Positions 51,610-61,818 of a stretch of 64,000 nucleotides of DNA are shown here, in pieces (the first letter of the stretch is position 1; every line of letters starts with the position of its first letter). The stretch covers positions 186,001 to 250,000 of the forward strand of contig CAVVUC010000004.1 of assembly GCA_963751395.1 (NCBI GenBank). Direction: 5' to 3'. Under the pieces are notes generated by a model. It made no database searches. It was not told where the DNA came from and worked only from the letters and a program-made list of their open reading frames with translations. The position numbers and the translations under genes were made by a program. The DNA comes from CAVVUC01 sp963751395 (GTDB lineage: Bacteria > Verrucomicrobiota > Verrucomicrobiia > Chthoniobacterales > Chthoniobacteraceae).

Positions 51610-53114
51610 CTCCAGCCTTCAAACGAAAGGATCAGTCCGCAAGGAGAGTTGGGTCATTCCTAAGATTCGTTGTCATTCCTCTGTTGGTTCTCGCGGCAAG
51701 TTTGCACGCGGCGGATGAAACTCAACCGCAGCGAGTCTATCGCATCATGCCTGTGGGCGACTCGATCACCGCCGGTGGAAGCACCTTTTCCGTCTATCGC
51801 TATCCGCTTTGGGAGAAACTTCACGCGGCGGGTTATTTGATGGAGTATGTCGGCTCGCAGAAGAGCGAGTCGCGGGTAGGGACGATCGAGCATGAGGGTT
51901 ATGGCGGCAAGAACATCGAGTTCCTTGCGGAGACAGTGCCAGCGCACTTTGCGAAGCAACCTGCCGACATTGTCCTGATCCACGCCGGGCATAACCATGA
52001 CGTTCAGGAGAAGCCCATACCAGGCATCGTGGCGGCAACGGAGAGTCTTATCGCTTCCTTCAGGAAAACAAATCCAAAGGTGATTGTGTTACTCGCGCAG
52101 GTCGTTACGAGCGGCAAGCTGCCCAAGTATTCCTACATTCCCGAGCTTAACCGCGAACTGGAAAAGTTGGCCGCGCGGTTGAACAACCCCACGCAACCAG
52201 TTGTTCTCGTGGGTCAAGCGAGCGGCTTCGATTGGACGAAGGATACCATCGCCGACAAAGTGCATCCCAACGCGCTGGGCGCTGACAAGATGGCGGGGCG
52301 ATGGCTCGAAGCGCTGACTAAGCTGATGGAGAAGCCGCCGGCAAGTTATTCTCCGAAGCTTGTGACCTACAAGCAGGCCGGGGAAACCAAACTAACTCTT
52401 CATGTCTTTAACCCAGGGGCCGGTTCGTCCGCCAAACCTGCGATTGTGTTCTTCTTCGGAGGCGGTTGGAAGGTGGGGACGCCTGTCCAGTTCTATCACG
52501 AGTGCGCGCACTTTGCCGCGAAGGGCATGGTTGCAATCAGCGCCGACTACCGGATTGCTTCAGTGAACAAGACGACACCCTTTGAGAGTGTCGCCGATGC
52601 CAGGTCGGCGATTCGCTACGTCCGGCAGCACGCCGCCGAACTGGGAATCGACCCGCATCGAATCGTGGCGGCTGGCGCCTCCGCCGGAGGTCAACTGGCC
52701 GCGGCGACCGGAACACTAAAAGGACTGGATGAGCCGGGCGAGAATCAAAGCATCAGTTCCAGGCCCGACGCCATGATGCTTTGGTATCCGGTGATTGACA
52801 ACAGCCCCGCAGGTTACGGCGATGCAACCGTCAAGGACCGTTACATGGAAATCTCTCCGCTGCATAACATCACCTCCCTGACACCGCCGGCAATCATCTT
52901 TCTAGGAACCAAGGACTCTTATGTGCCTGTTGCGACAGCCAATGACTTTAAGGCCCGGATGGAAAAAGCGGGCGTTCGTTGTGACCTTATGTTGCTCGAA
53001 GGAGCGGGGCACCCGATCTACGAATACCGCAAAGGCGCATCGCCGTTGCGGGAACGCATCCTTGATGCTGCGGATGAGTTTCTAGTATCAATCAAGTTCC
53101 TCCCAGCGAAGTAA
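51600..53114 (+). CDS. Two-domain secreted esterase: SGNH hydrolase fused to an acetyl-xylan-esterase-like alpha/beta hydrolase
   Basis: 504 residues with a signal peptide (LRFVVIPLLVLAASLHA). Domain one (about 40-245) is SGNH: GDSITAGGST with S55, LIHAGHN as block III, and DKVHPNALG with the catalytic D/H. Domain two (about 260-500) is an alpha/beta hydrolase: oxyanion loop FFFGGGW, nucleophile elbow GASAGG with S361, D439 in GTKDSYVP and H471 in GAGHPI. Both triads look intact. Deacetylation of an acetylated hemicellulose is the likely role, giving the fucosidases and beta-glycosidases access. The start overlaps the upstream gene by ten bases. Confidence 0.9.
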   Translation: MEVAPAFKRKDQSARRVGSFLRFVVIPLLVLAASLHAADETQPQRVYRIMPVGDSITAGGSTFSVYRYPLWEKLHAAGYLMEYVGSQKSESRVGTIEHEGYGGKNIEFLAETVPAHFAKQPADIVLIHAGHNHDVQEKPIPGIVAATESLIASFRKTNPKVIVLLAQVVTSGKLPKYSYIPELNRELEKLAARLNNPTQPVVLVGQASGFDWTKDTIADKVHPNALGADKMAGRWLEALTKLMEKPPASYSPKLVTYKQAGETKLTLHVFNPGAGSSAKPAIVFFFGGGWKVGTPVQFYHECAHFAAKGMVAISADYRIASVNKTTPFESVADARSAIRYVRQHAAELGIDPHRIVAAGASAGGQLAAATGTLKGLDEPGENQSISSRPDAMMLWYPVIDNSPAGYGDATVKDRYMEISPLHNITSLTPPAIIFLGTKDSYVPVATANDFKARMEKAGVRCDLMLLEGAGHPIYEYRKGASPLRERILDAADEFLVSIKFLPAK

Positions 53115-53142
53115 TGAGCCTCCCCTTCAGATTGACTGACTT

Positions 53143-55050
53143 ATGCGATTGAAACCCTTTCTGTCTTTTACTGTCTCATTCACGATTGCTTTGCTGCTTG
53201 CCAGCTCACAATGCGTGCTTCGAGCGGCTGATGAAGCGCAGCGCGCGCCGACCATCGAAACTTTGGTGCCGACCAAAGCCGAGCGAGACGCGCGGCTGAC
53301 TTGGTGGCGTGAGGCGCGGTTCGGGATGTTCGTGCATTGGGGTGTTTCGTCCTATCTCGGCGGTGCCTGGCAGGGCCAGCATTACGGGGGTTACGCCGAG
53401 CACATCCAGCGGGCACGAAAAATTCCCATGGCGGTCTATCGCAAGGAAGTCGTGGAGAAGTTCAACCCGACGGAGTTCAACGCGGACGAATGGGTCCGCC
53501 TCGCGAAGGAGGCGGGCATGGGTTACTTCGTCATTACCGCCAAGCATCACGACGGCTTTGCGATGTATGATTCCAAGGTCAGTGATTACAACGTCGTCAA
53601 GGCCACGCCCTTCGCGCGCGATCCGATGAAGGAGCTTGCCGCTGCCTGCCGTAAATACGGGATCAAGTTTGGTTTCTACTATTCGCACGCCTTCGACTGG
53701 GGCGAGGAGAACGCGCCCGGCAACGACTGGGATTGGCAGAATCCCGGCGGCGACCGATTGCTGCACGGGGCGAACTGGTGGGAGAAATATCCCGAGTTCC
53801 TGCCCAAGGCGCGGAAGTATGTGGACGAGAAATCCATTCCGCAGATTCTCGAACTCATCCGCAACTACAACCCGGACATCCTCTGGTTCGACACACCGCA
53901 CAAGCTGCCGCCGGAGGAAAACCTGCGCATCATGGCCGCTGTGCGGAAGGCCAACCCCAACATCGCGGTCAACGGCCGCATTTTTTCCAGCGGCTGGACC
54001 GAACTGACGCCGCTCACGGACTATCGCAACACCGCCGACAAGCCCGCCGAGTTCCCGCCCAACGACGGCGATTGGGAAGGCATCCCGACCACGAACGAAT
54101 CCTATGGCTACAACGCGGGCGACAACTCGCACAAGCCGCCGGCTCACTTCATCCGTCTGCTTGCAAAAGCGTCGGCACGCGGCGGCAACATTCTTATGAA
54201 CATCGGACCCATGGGCACGGGCAAAGTGGACCCGAAGGACATCGCAATCCTGCAAGGCATCGGCGAGTGGTGGCGGGTCAACGGGGAATCCATCCGCGGC
54301 ACAACGCGCACGCCGCTCCCGGTCCAGGCCTGGGGCGAATCCACGCGCAAGGTGAACACGCTCTATCTTCATGTCTTTGAGTGGCCTCATGACGGCAAGC
54401 TGGTCGTGGGTGGATTGAAGACGGACGTGAAGAGTGCGCGGCTACTCGGCGAGGACTCGATGAAGATTACTGTTTCACGGCTCAATCCGCTCGATGTTCT
54501 TCTCACCGGACTGCCTGCCACTGCGCCGAATGCGGCGGATTCCGTCATCCAGATCGACTGCGCCGGCGAACCGCAGGCTGACCCGGCGCGGTTGCTCTCG
54601 ACGGCCTTTGGAGCCGACACGCTTCGCGCTTTCGACGCAAAGCTGGAAGGCAAGCTCCAGTTCGGAGCTGGCAAGAGCAGCGATGCGTGCGTGAAGAACT
54701 GGACGCATAAGGACGATGCAGTCGTCTGGCCGGTGCGCTTGAACGAGAAGGCAACCTTCGAGGTGTCGATCGCCTACGATACCGTGAGCGATTCCGGCGG
54801 GAAAAAGGTTGTTGCCGGTGACGCGGGCAATGAGTTGCAGGATCAACGTGCGACCGCAGGCAGTTACAAGCTGGTCGTGGGCGATCAGACGCTTCACGTA
54901 ACAGTCAAAGCGAAGAAGAGTGTCACAGAGTCACTCGGCCGCATTACCGTCGGCCCAGGCAAGTTTGAAATCCGCATCCAACCAGAAGAGATCAAGGGAG
55001 CGGAACTCATGCGCCTGCGCCAAATTCTTTTGAAACCCATCCAACCATGA
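53143..55050 (+). CDS. Secreted GH29 alpha-L-fucosidase
   Basis: 635 residues with a signal peptide (LSFTVSFTIALLLASSQC). The GH29 barrel shows WWREARFGMFVHWGVSSYLG, FVITAKHHDGFAMYDSKVSD, KFGFYYSHAFDW and ILWFDTPHK, in which D250 is the predicted nucleophile. NILMNIGPMGTGKVDPKDIA marks the end of the barrel. A C-terminal beta domain (about 400-635) carries substrate-binding or structural folds. GH29 hydrolyses alpha-L-fucosides with retention, complementing the GH95 enzymes. Its stop overlaps the GH3 start by ATGA. Confidence 0.95.
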   Translation: MRLKPFLSFTVSFTIALLLASSQCVLRAADEAQRAPTIETLVPTKAERDARLTWWREARFGMFVHWGVSSYLGGAWQGQHYGGYAEHIQRARKIPMAVYRKEVVEKFNPTEFNADEWVRLAKEAGMGYFVITAKHHDGFAMYDSKVSDYNVVKATPFARDPMKELAAACRKYGIKFGFYYSHAFDWGEENAPGNDWDWQNPGGDRLLHGANWWEKYPEFLPKARKYVDEKSIPQILELIRNYNPDILWFDTPHKLPPEENLRIMAAVRKANPNIAVNGRIFSSGWTELTPLTDYRNTADKPAEFPPNDGDWEGIPTTNESYGYNAGDNSHKPPAHFIRLLAKASARGGNILMNIGPMGTGKVDPKDIAILQGIGEWWRVNGESIRGTTRTPLPVQAWGESTRKVNTLYLHVFEWPHDGKLVVGGLKTDVKSARLLGEDSMKITVSRLNPLDVLLTGLPATAPNAADSVIQIDCAGEPQADPARLLSTAFGADTLRAFDAKLEGKLQFGAGKSSDACVKNWTHKDDAVVWPVRLNEKATFEVSIAYDTVSDSGGKKVVAGDAGNELQDQRATAGSYKLVVGDQTLHVTVKAKKSVTESLGRITVGPGKFEIRIQPEEIKGAELMRLRQILLKPIQP

Positions 55051-57287
55051 CAACAAGACAGTTTGTGAAAGCGATTATTGTCGCCGCAACTACAACGATA
55101 TCGGCGGCTGCTTTTGCCGGACAACTTACAAACCCGGAGATTGAGAAGCGCATCGATGACCTGCTCGGCAGGATGACCGTGGAGGAAAAGCTGGTTCAAC
55201 TTGCATCAGCCTATCCTAACTCCAACGCGCGGCTCGGGATCCCGCAGTTACAATCCGGCGAGGCGCTGCACGGCGTCTGCCTGCCGGGCGGAACGAGCTA
55301 TCCGCAGTCGATCGGACTTGGTGCGACATGGGATCCGGACCTCGTCGGGTGGATTGGCGTGGCGATTGGCAGGGAAGGCCGCGCGCTCGGGATGCATCAG
55401 TGCTTTGCCCCCATGCTGGGACTCGCGCGCGATCCGCGCTGGGGACGCGTCGAGGAGTCCTATGGCGAAGACGCCTGGCATGTTTCACGGATGGCTGTGG
55501 CCTACATCAACGGCGTTCAAGGCAAAGGAGCCGATCGCTTTGGCAAGGACCACATGATCTGCACTCCGAAGCATTTTGCCGCCGACGGTGACTCGATGCG
55601 CGGAGGCAATGCGGAGGCCGTCGAAATCTCGGAACAGACTTTGCGCGAGACGGCACTTATTCCTTTTGAAGCGGCGGTCAAGGAAGCCCGTACAGGATCG
55701 ATCATGCCGGCCCACCACGCACTCAACCGAATACCTTGTCACGTCAACAAATGGCTGCTCCAGGATGTGCTGCGCAAAGAGTGGGGCTTTGACGGCTTTA
55801 TTACTTCCGACTTCGCAGACATAGCCAAGAACTACAACTATGATGTGGCATCGGGTCACTATATCGCCAGGTCATTTGAAGAAGCCGGCGCCATGTCGCT
55901 TGTTGCTGGAGTTGATATGGAGTTGATGGGCACGGTTCCCTGGGATGCACCGAGGCGGACTTATGGTGCGCAAATGGTCGAGGGCGTCAAAGCGGGCAGG
56001 ATTCCAGTCGAAGCGGTTGACATCGCGGTAAGAAACGTATTGCGCGCGAAGTTTCAGCTGGGGCTTTTCGACGGAACCCCCGCAAGCACAGAGGAGGCAC
56101 CTAAGAGCGTGGATGGCCTGAAGGAAAACAGCGAGGCATTTGATCCATGGGCGGAAGCTGTTCGGAAAGGCTCGCCCACCGGCATGCCGATGAAGCCGAG
56201 GCCGGATGCGCGCCAGATAGTTGAGTCCAAGGAGCACCAGGCGCTCGCACTGGAAGCAGCGCAGAAGGCAATTGTCTTGTTGAAGAACGACGGCGGCCTT
56301 CTGCCGCTCGACAAAGCGAAGCTAAGGAAGATTGCAGTAATCGGTCCAAACGCGAATGAAGCAGTGCTTGGCGGTTACACTGGCAAGCCCCGCTATACCG
56401 TGAACATCTTGGAAGGCATCAAGAAACTTGTCGGAGACAAAGTTGAAGTCGGTTACGCGAAAGGTTGCAGCCTGCTGAAGTCGAAGGAAGACAACATAGC
56501 GGCCGCAGTCGAGCTGGCGAAGAACTCGGAGGTGAGTGTTGTCGTGGTCGGCACGGCGCGTTCAACGATGGGGGAGAACCTCGACCGCGCGGATCTCGAT
56601 CTTACAGGCTCACAACAGGAACTGGTGGAGGCGATCCAAGCAACCGGCAAGCCGGTGGTGGTGGTTCTTGTCAACGGCGGTGCGCTGGCCATTCCGTGGC
56701 TCCAGGAGCATGTCCCGGCGATCATCGAAGGCTGGTATGGCGGGCAGGAAGCGGGCACGGCAATCGCTCAGGTGCTTTTCGGCGAAGTAAATCCCGGCGG
56801 CAAACTTCCCGTCACTTTTCCCTATATGACCGGGATGGTTCCCTGCTACTACAACAGCCTTCCACCCGGCGGCCCCCAGAAGTACATCGAAGGCCAGTTT
56901 CGTGTCCTTTATCCGTTCGGACACGGGTTGACTTACACCAAATTCGAGTTCGACAAGCCCAAGTTAAGCGCGGAGCAGATGCCGGCAAATGACACCGCTA
57001 CTCTTACCGTGAAGGTGACGAACACCGGGCAGCGTGCCGGGGATGAGGTTGTGCAGCTTTATTTGAAACGACGATATGCTTCTACAGTCAGGCCAGTTGA
57101 ACAACTGATAGGATTCCAGCGAATCACCCTCCAGCCGGGCGAAAGCCGCGAGGTGTCGCTGCCGGTCGGATTCATGCAGCTTAGATCCTGGCTTGGCGGA
57201 AAGTGGATCGTCGAACCGGGTGAGTTCACTTTGATGGCCGGGCCTGACTCAGCGCATGGTCAGGAAGTCGTTCTAACCGTCCAATGA
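55047..57287 (+). CDS. Secreted GH3 beta-glycosidase
   Basis: 746 residues with a signal peptide ending at about AAAFAG. Three domains: GH3 N-terminal barrel (about 30-350) with KHFAADGDSMRGGNAE and the nucleophile D255 in GFITSDFADIAKNYNYD; GH3 C-terminal sandwich (about 405-625) with QKAIVLLKNDGGLLPLDK, VIGPNANEAVLGGYTG and WYGGQEAGTAIAQVLFGEVN; fibronectin-III-like domain (about 650-735) with LTVKVTNTGQRAGDEVVQLY. It releases beta-linked glucose or xylose from oligosaccharide ends. Translationally coupled on both sides (ATGA). Confidence 0.95.
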   Translation: MTTRQFVKAIIVAATTTISAAAFAGQLTNPEIEKRIDDLLGRMTVEEKLVQLASAYPNSNARLGIPQLQSGEALHGVCLPGGTSYPQSIGLGATWDPDLVGWIGVAIGREGRALGMHQCFAPMLGLARDPRWGRVEESYGEDAWHVSRMAVAYINGVQGKGADRFGKDHMICTPKHFAADGDSMRGGNAEAVEISEQTLRETALIPFEAAVKEARTGSIMPAHHALNRIPCHVNKWLLQDVLRKEWGFDGFITSDFADIAKNYNYDVASGHYIARSFEEAGAMSLVAGVDMELMGTVPWDAPRRTYGAQMVEGVKAGRIPVEAVDIAVRNVLRAKFQLGLFDGTPASTEEAPKSVDGLKENSEAFDPWAEAVRKGSPTGMPMKPRPDARQIVESKEHQALALEAAQKAIVLLKNDGGLLPLDKAKLRKIAVIGPNANEAVLGGYTGKPRYTVNILEGIKKLVGDKVEVGYAKGCSLLKSKEDNIAAAVELAKNSEVSVVVVGTARSTMGENLDRADLDLTGSQQELVEAIQATGKPVVVVLVNGGALAIPWLQEHVPAIIEGWYGGQEAGTAIAQVLFGEVNPGGKLPVTFPYMTGMVPCYYNSLPPGGPQKYIEGQFRVLYPFGHGLTYTKFEFDKPKLSAEQMPANDTATLTVKVTNTGQRAGDEVVQLYLKRRYASTVRPVEQLIGFQRITLQPGESREVSLPVGFMQLRSWLGGKWIVEPGEFTLMAGPDSAHGQEVVLTVQ

Positions 57288-59293
57288 CTATTCCCATGCC
57301 TAAGTTCGCAAAACTCTTACAGTGCTGCCTGGCACTTGGCGCGTCCTTTATTTTGGTGACGAAATGCTTTGCCCAAGACACGGAGCCGGAGGAGAAGGCA
57401 CCGGCCAATGAAACTACGGAATCCGTCGAAGCAAGGCTGGATGGCAGGACGGCCGCTGAGCGCGGCACAGCGCTGATGCGCTATGTGGCCTCTCTGCGTC
57501 CGAAGGCCGGAGATGAACTTACCCCAAAAGCCTCCGCGCCCTGCTATGCGGCGAAGCTGATGCTGAACACCGATGCCGCTTATGCGCTGGAGATGCTGGA
57601 CAAATCGGCGGGTTACCAGATCGCCAAATGCAAGAGCCGGCATGCCGAGCAACAGAAGTACAATGCCGCCGCTGACAAGAGCCAGTTAAAGAAGCCGGGG
57701 GCGGCGCTCGATCCGTTCGACAAGGTGGGGCTTGTCAACGCCTACTTCCTTTGCAAGGACAAGATTCCAAAGCCAACCGCGCTTAAGATTCGCGATTATG
57801 TGGCGCTCTGGGGTGACCACAAGCAGTTGACCGGCTATGCGCGGGGCGCATGGAATTACAAGCTCATGATGGATGGCGCCGGCTATCTCGCTGCGGAAGA
57901 GTGGCCGGAGCTTGTGGACCGCGAGGGACTTAATGCCAGTCAGATCAAGGAAGCGACAAAGCAGCGGCTGCTAAGCGGCTTTCAAGAGATAACTACGAAG
58001 AACTTCACCGAATACGGCGCGACGATTTACCTTGCCGTGAATCTTTCGGCCATTCGTATGGTCGCCGAGTTTGCGCGCGACGCCGAATTGCGGAAGAAGG
58101 CGGCGCTGACGCTCGATGTGATCATGCTGGACATTGCCTGCACGTGGAACCAGGGCTACAACACCGGCTCCGCCTCGCGCGCGAAGTATTGGGCATCGAC
58201 CGACACCGGCCCGGACAGCATGGCTTCGACAGCCGCCGCGGCGTGGGTTTTTTTCGGCGGGAAACGCCCGATCTCCGGACGTGGCACGGGCTGGATCCAT
58301 TCCTTCTGGATGGCAACACTGGGCAGTTACAAGGTGCCGGAAATCATTGTGAACATCGCGCAGGACAGGTCAAAGCCCTTTGTCACCCGATCGACCGTGC
58401 CCGCGATGGGCGACAAAGAGGTTTGCCGGATCACTTATCACACTCCGAGTTACAGCGTGTGCAGCCAATGGGATCGGGGCATGAGTCCCACGGATGGGAT
58501 GTACAAGGAGGCGCGCCGGAACATGCTGAAGTGGCTTTCGGACAAACGCTCCTCGACCTTTGCCGTTTGCATGGAGAATCCCGCCCGGCCTTATGCGCTG
58601 GCGGAGAACAGGGCCAACGCCCTTGGCTATGGAGAAAACGCCTTCAGCCAGTACATGCAGGATGAGGGAACTCTATTGGGGCTTTATGACGTGCCGGACA
58701 AAGTGCAGGTGCGCAACCATGTCTTTGACTATCCCTATCGCAAACTCTATGCGCCGTTCCCAACGAGCGGCAGCATCGTGAAGCGGATGGAAAAAGACGG
58801 CTGGGTGTTCTGCCATGCCGGCTCGATGTTCTTTGCGTTCCATTCGGTGAAGCCCTACACATGGGGAAACAAACCCTGGAGCGGCAATGACATGCTCTGG
58901 GTCGATGCCCGGCGGAACGGCTGGATTCTTGAGACATCGGAACTCAACCCTTTCGCCGGAGGCGGCGTCGATGCGGAGTTGAACCGCTTCGCCTCGGCCG
59001 TGCTGTCAAAGACGAAGGTCGATGCCTCCGGACTTGAAGCGACACCACCCAGACTGAGCTACAAGAACCTTGCGGGACGGACGATGGAGTTTGAGTGGCG
59101 ACCTCACGGCCAGCCGTCCGCGGGCCAGACGAAGATTGATGGAAAAGCCATCGACTACAAGTCATGGCCGCTCTTTGACAACCCGTGGGTCCACCAGGAT
59201 GTCAACAGCCCGATTCTTACTTTGAAACACGACAACCACATCGTGACTTACGACTTCAACAAGTGGACACGAACCGAACAAACAGTGAGATAA
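57284..59293 (+). CDS. Secreted protein of unknown family in the fucosidase cluster, possibly a new carbohydrate-active enzyme
   Basis: 669 residues from ATG 57284, coupled to the GH3 stop; a second in-frame ATG at 57296 follows. Signal peptide FAKLLQCCLALGASFILVTK ends near CFA. The first half (about 50-400) is helical (TALKIRDYVALWGDHKQLTG, GATIYLAVNLSAIRMVAEFA, WASTDTGPDSMASTAAAAWV), consistent with an alpha-toroid. The second half is beta-rich (CRITYHTPSYSVCSQWDRGM, PYRKLYAPFPTSGSIVKRME, ILTLKHDNHIVTYDFNKW). A toroid plus beta-sandwich layout is that of several polysaccharide lyases, but I recognise no family signature. Expected exported. Confidence 0.7.
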   Translation: MTIPMPKFAKLLQCCLALGASFILVTKCFAQDTEPEEKAPANETTESVEARLDGRTAAERGTALMRYVASLRPKAGDELTPKASAPCYAAKLMLNTDAAYALEMLDKSAGYQIAKCKSRHAEQQKYNAAADKSQLKKPGAALDPFDKVGLVNAYFLCKDKIPKPTALKIRDYVALWGDHKQLTGYARGAWNYKLMMDGAGYLAAEEWPELVDREGLNASQIKEATKQRLLSGFQEITTKNFTEYGATIYLAVNLSAIRMVAEFARDAELRKKAALTLDVIMLDIACTWNQGYNTGSASRAKYWASTDTGPDSMASTAAAAWVFFGGKRPISGRGTGWIHSFWMATLGSYKVPEIIVNIAQDRSKPFVTRSTVPAMGDKEVCRITYHTPSYSVCSQWDRGMSPTDGMYKEARRNMLKWLSDKRSSTFAVCMENPARPYALAENRANALGYGENAFSQYMQDEGTLLGLYDVPDKVQVRNHVFDYPYRKLYAPFPTSGSIVKRMEKDGWVFCHAGSMFFAFHSVKPYTWGNKPWSGNDMLWVDARRNGWILETSELNPFAGGGVDAELNRFASAVLSKTKVDASGLEATPPRLSYKNLAGRTMEFEWRPHGQPSAGQTKIDGKAIDYKSWPLFDNPWVHQDVNSPILTLKHDNHIVTYDFNKWTRTEQTVR

Positions 59294-59295
59294 AG

Positions 59296-61698
59296 ATGCC
59301 GCCGATAACCTCAAACTCCAGACTTATGAAAACAAACCTCCTTGCCATATTTGCCATGACTGCATCCATCGCCTCCGGCCTGAATGCTCAAGACCAAACC
59401 GAAGGCGTAACTCAATTCGACGGAAATGCGGCACCGCCTGAAGCAGCTTTGAAGCTGTGGTATCGCCAGCCGGCAAAAGACTGGAATGAGGCGCTGCCCA
59501 TCGGCAATGGCCTCCTTGGAGCAATGGTATTCGGAACATGGCCGGAGGAGCATATCCAATTTAACGAATACACTGTTTGGACCGGCAAGCCGCACTCCTA
59601 TGCTCATCCCGGCGCTGTCAAAGTCCTGCCAGAACTACGAAAGCTCTTGTGGGAGGGCAGGCAACGTGACGCAGAGCAACTGGCGCAGCAGGAATTCATG
59701 AGCATCCCGCTGGGTCAGAAGGCTTATCAACCCTGCGGAGATCTGTTCATTGAACAACCCGGAACCGCACAGGCAACAGGCTACCGCAGGTGGCTCGACC
59801 TCGACACCGCAACCTCTGTCTCGGAATACAAAGTGGATGGCGTGACCTATCGGCGCGAGGCACTCGCATCCCATCCTGACCGGGTGATTGCGATTTATCT
59901 CACTGCCGACAAACCCGGAAAGTTGAATGTGAAGTTGCGGCTTGGGAGTGCGCACAAGCAATCCTCCGTGAAGGTGGAAGGCCACGCACTGGTGCTGGAA
60001 GGCCAGGTGGAACAGGATGGGATCAAGTTCAAGAGTATCGCAGATGTACTGACCGATGGCGGAAAACTAACCACGGAAGAGAACAGTCTCCGGATCACCG
60101 ATGCAAACAGCGTTCTCATTCGCCTGGTCGCTGCATCAAACTTCAAGAACTTCCGCGACATTACCGCCGATCCAGCCAGCCGCTGTGCCGACTTGTTGAA
60201 ACAATCGGCAGGAAAGTCATGGAAGCAGTTGCTGTCCACCCATACTGCCGACCATCAAAAACTCTTTGGCCGCGTAAAGCTGGACGTCGGAACGAGCGCC
60301 GAGGCCGATAAACCAACAGATGAACGGATTGCCGGCTTTGCCGCTGGTAACGATCCTCAACTCGCAACGCTGACATTTCAGTACGGGCGTTATCTCTTGA
60401 TTGCCTGCAGCAGGCCCGGCGGGCAACCGGCCACCTTGCAGGGTATTTGGAATCCATTGCTGCGCCCGCCGTGGGACAGCAAGTACACCTGCAACATCAA
60501 CACCCAAATGAACTACTGGCCGGCAGAGCCGGGCAATCTCCCGGAGTGCGGAATGCCTTTGTATGATGCGCTGGATGAACTTGTCGTGTCGGGCAGGGAA
60601 ACGGCGAAGGAACATTATGGCGCACCCGGTTGGGTGTTGCATCATAACTTCGATCTCTGGCGCGGAACCGCCCCCATCAATGCTTCGAACCATGGCATCT
60701 GGCCAACAGGCGGCGCATGGTTGAGTCAGCAGATGTGGGAACACTTTCTTTTTAGCCAGGACAAAGAGTTTCTCCGCAAACGTGCTTATCCCGTGATGAA
60801 AGAGTCAGCTCTCTTCTTTGCCAATTACCTTTCGGAGGATCCCAACACCAAGATGCTTGTCAGCGGCCCGTCCAACTCTCCCGAACAAGGTGGTTTGGTG
60901 ATGGGGCCGACCATGGATCACCAGATTATTCGCTGCCTGTTCCAAGCCTGCGTCGAGGCGGCGCACACGCTGGGAACAGACAAGGAGTTTGCCGCGAAGT
61001 TGAGCGCGCTTCGTTTGCGCATAGCACCGAACCTCGTCGGCAAACATGGACAGTTACAGGAGTGGCTTGTTGACAAAGACGATCCCAATAACAAACACCG
61101 CCATGTTTCGCATCTCTGGGGTGTTTATCCCGGAACGGATATTACATGGCAGGACGAGAAATTCTTCAACGCAGCCCGTCAGTCTCTCATCTTCCGGGGC
61201 GATGAAGCCACGGGTTGGAGCATGGGTTGGAAGGTGAACCTTTGGGCGCGGTTCCTCGATGGCGATCATGCCTACGTCATCCTCCGAAATCTGCTGAAGC
61301 CCAGCATTGGCAAGGAGACGATGAAGAGCGGTGGCGGCATGTATCCGAACTTGTTCGATGCGCACCCGCCATTCCAAATCGACGGCAATTTTGGCGCGGC
61401 CTCTGGAATCGCTGAGATGTTTGTCCAGTCTCATATCCGGACCAAGGATGGTGGGTTCTTGATTCACCTTCTTCCAGCCGTGCCCAAGGTGTGGGCGACG
61501 GGTAGCATTTCAGGTGTGCGCGCACGCGGGAATGTAACTGTCGATCTCGCATGGAAGGATGGGAAACTGACTCAAGCGAGGCTTGTGTCCGGGCAGGCCG
61601 GGCAACTTCACGTGCGCCTGGGAGATCGGACGACAATTATCAATGCAAAGCCCGGACAAGTCATCCTGCTTGATGCCGGACTCAAAACGTCGGGTTAG
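59296..61698 (+). CDS. Secreted GH95 alpha-L-fucosidase, second copy
   Basis: 800 residues from ATG 59296; ATG 59326 (MKTNLLAIFAMTASIASGLN) would start directly with the signal peptide. GH95 pattern: KLWYRQPAKDWNEALPIGNG, HIQFNEYTVWTGKPHSY, YQPCGDLFIEQPG, CSRPGGQPATLQGIWNPLLR, YTCNINTQMNYWPAEPGNLP with the catalytic asparagines, HHNFDLWRGTAPINASNHGI, and FQIDGNFGAASGIAEMFVQS. It is clearly divergent from the GH95 at 49378, so the two probably differ in substrate or linkage. No gene lies in the following 120 bases. Confidence 0.94.
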   Translation: MPPITSNSRLMKTNLLAIFAMTASIASGLNAQDQTEGVTQFDGNAAPPEAALKLWYRQPAKDWNEALPIGNGLLGAMVFGTWPEEHIQFNEYTVWTGKPHSYAHPGAVKVLPELRKLLWEGRQRDAEQLAQQEFMSIPLGQKAYQPCGDLFIEQPGTAQATGYRRWLDLDTATSVSEYKVDGVTYRREALASHPDRVIAIYLTADKPGKLNVKLRLGSAHKQSSVKVEGHALVLEGQVEQDGIKFKSIADVLTDGGKLTTEENSLRITDANSVLIRLVAASNFKNFRDITADPASRCADLLKQSAGKSWKQLLSTHTADHQKLFGRVKLDVGTSAEADKPTDERIAGFAAGNDPQLATLTFQYGRYLLIACSRPGGQPATLQGIWNPLLRPPWDSKYTCNINTQMNYWPAEPGNLPECGMPLYDALDELVVSGRETAKEHYGAPGWVLHHNFDLWRGTAPINASNHGIWPTGGAWLSQQMWEHFLFSQDKEFLRKRAYPVMKESALFFANYLSEDPNTKMLVSGPSNSPEQGGLVMGPTMDHQIIRCLFQACVEAAHTLGTDKEFAAKLSALRLRIAPNLVGKHGQLQEWLVDKDDPNNKHRHVSHLWGVYPGTDITWQDEKFFNAARQSLIFRGDEATGWSMGWKVNLWARFLDGDHAYVILRNLLKPSIGKETMKSGGGMYPNLFDAHPPFQIDGNFGAASGIAEMFVQSHIRTKDGGFLIHLLPAVPKVWATGSISGVRARGNVTVDLAWKDGKLTQARLVSGQAGQLHVRLGDRTTIINAKPGQVILLDAGLKTSG

Positions 61699-61818
61699 TG
61701 GGTTTGAACCCTGCCTCGCATTTGAGTTATTTGAAGAAGGTTAGAAACACATGAGACGCTGCTGGACAAAACATGAACCATCTGTGTGCAACGCTGCCGA
61801 ACCGATAGAAGTTTCCCA

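Noticed and set aside
61700..61711. GGGTTTGAACCC palindrome after the second GH95 gene as a terminator
   Set aside because: Only five base pairs and no T-run behind it.
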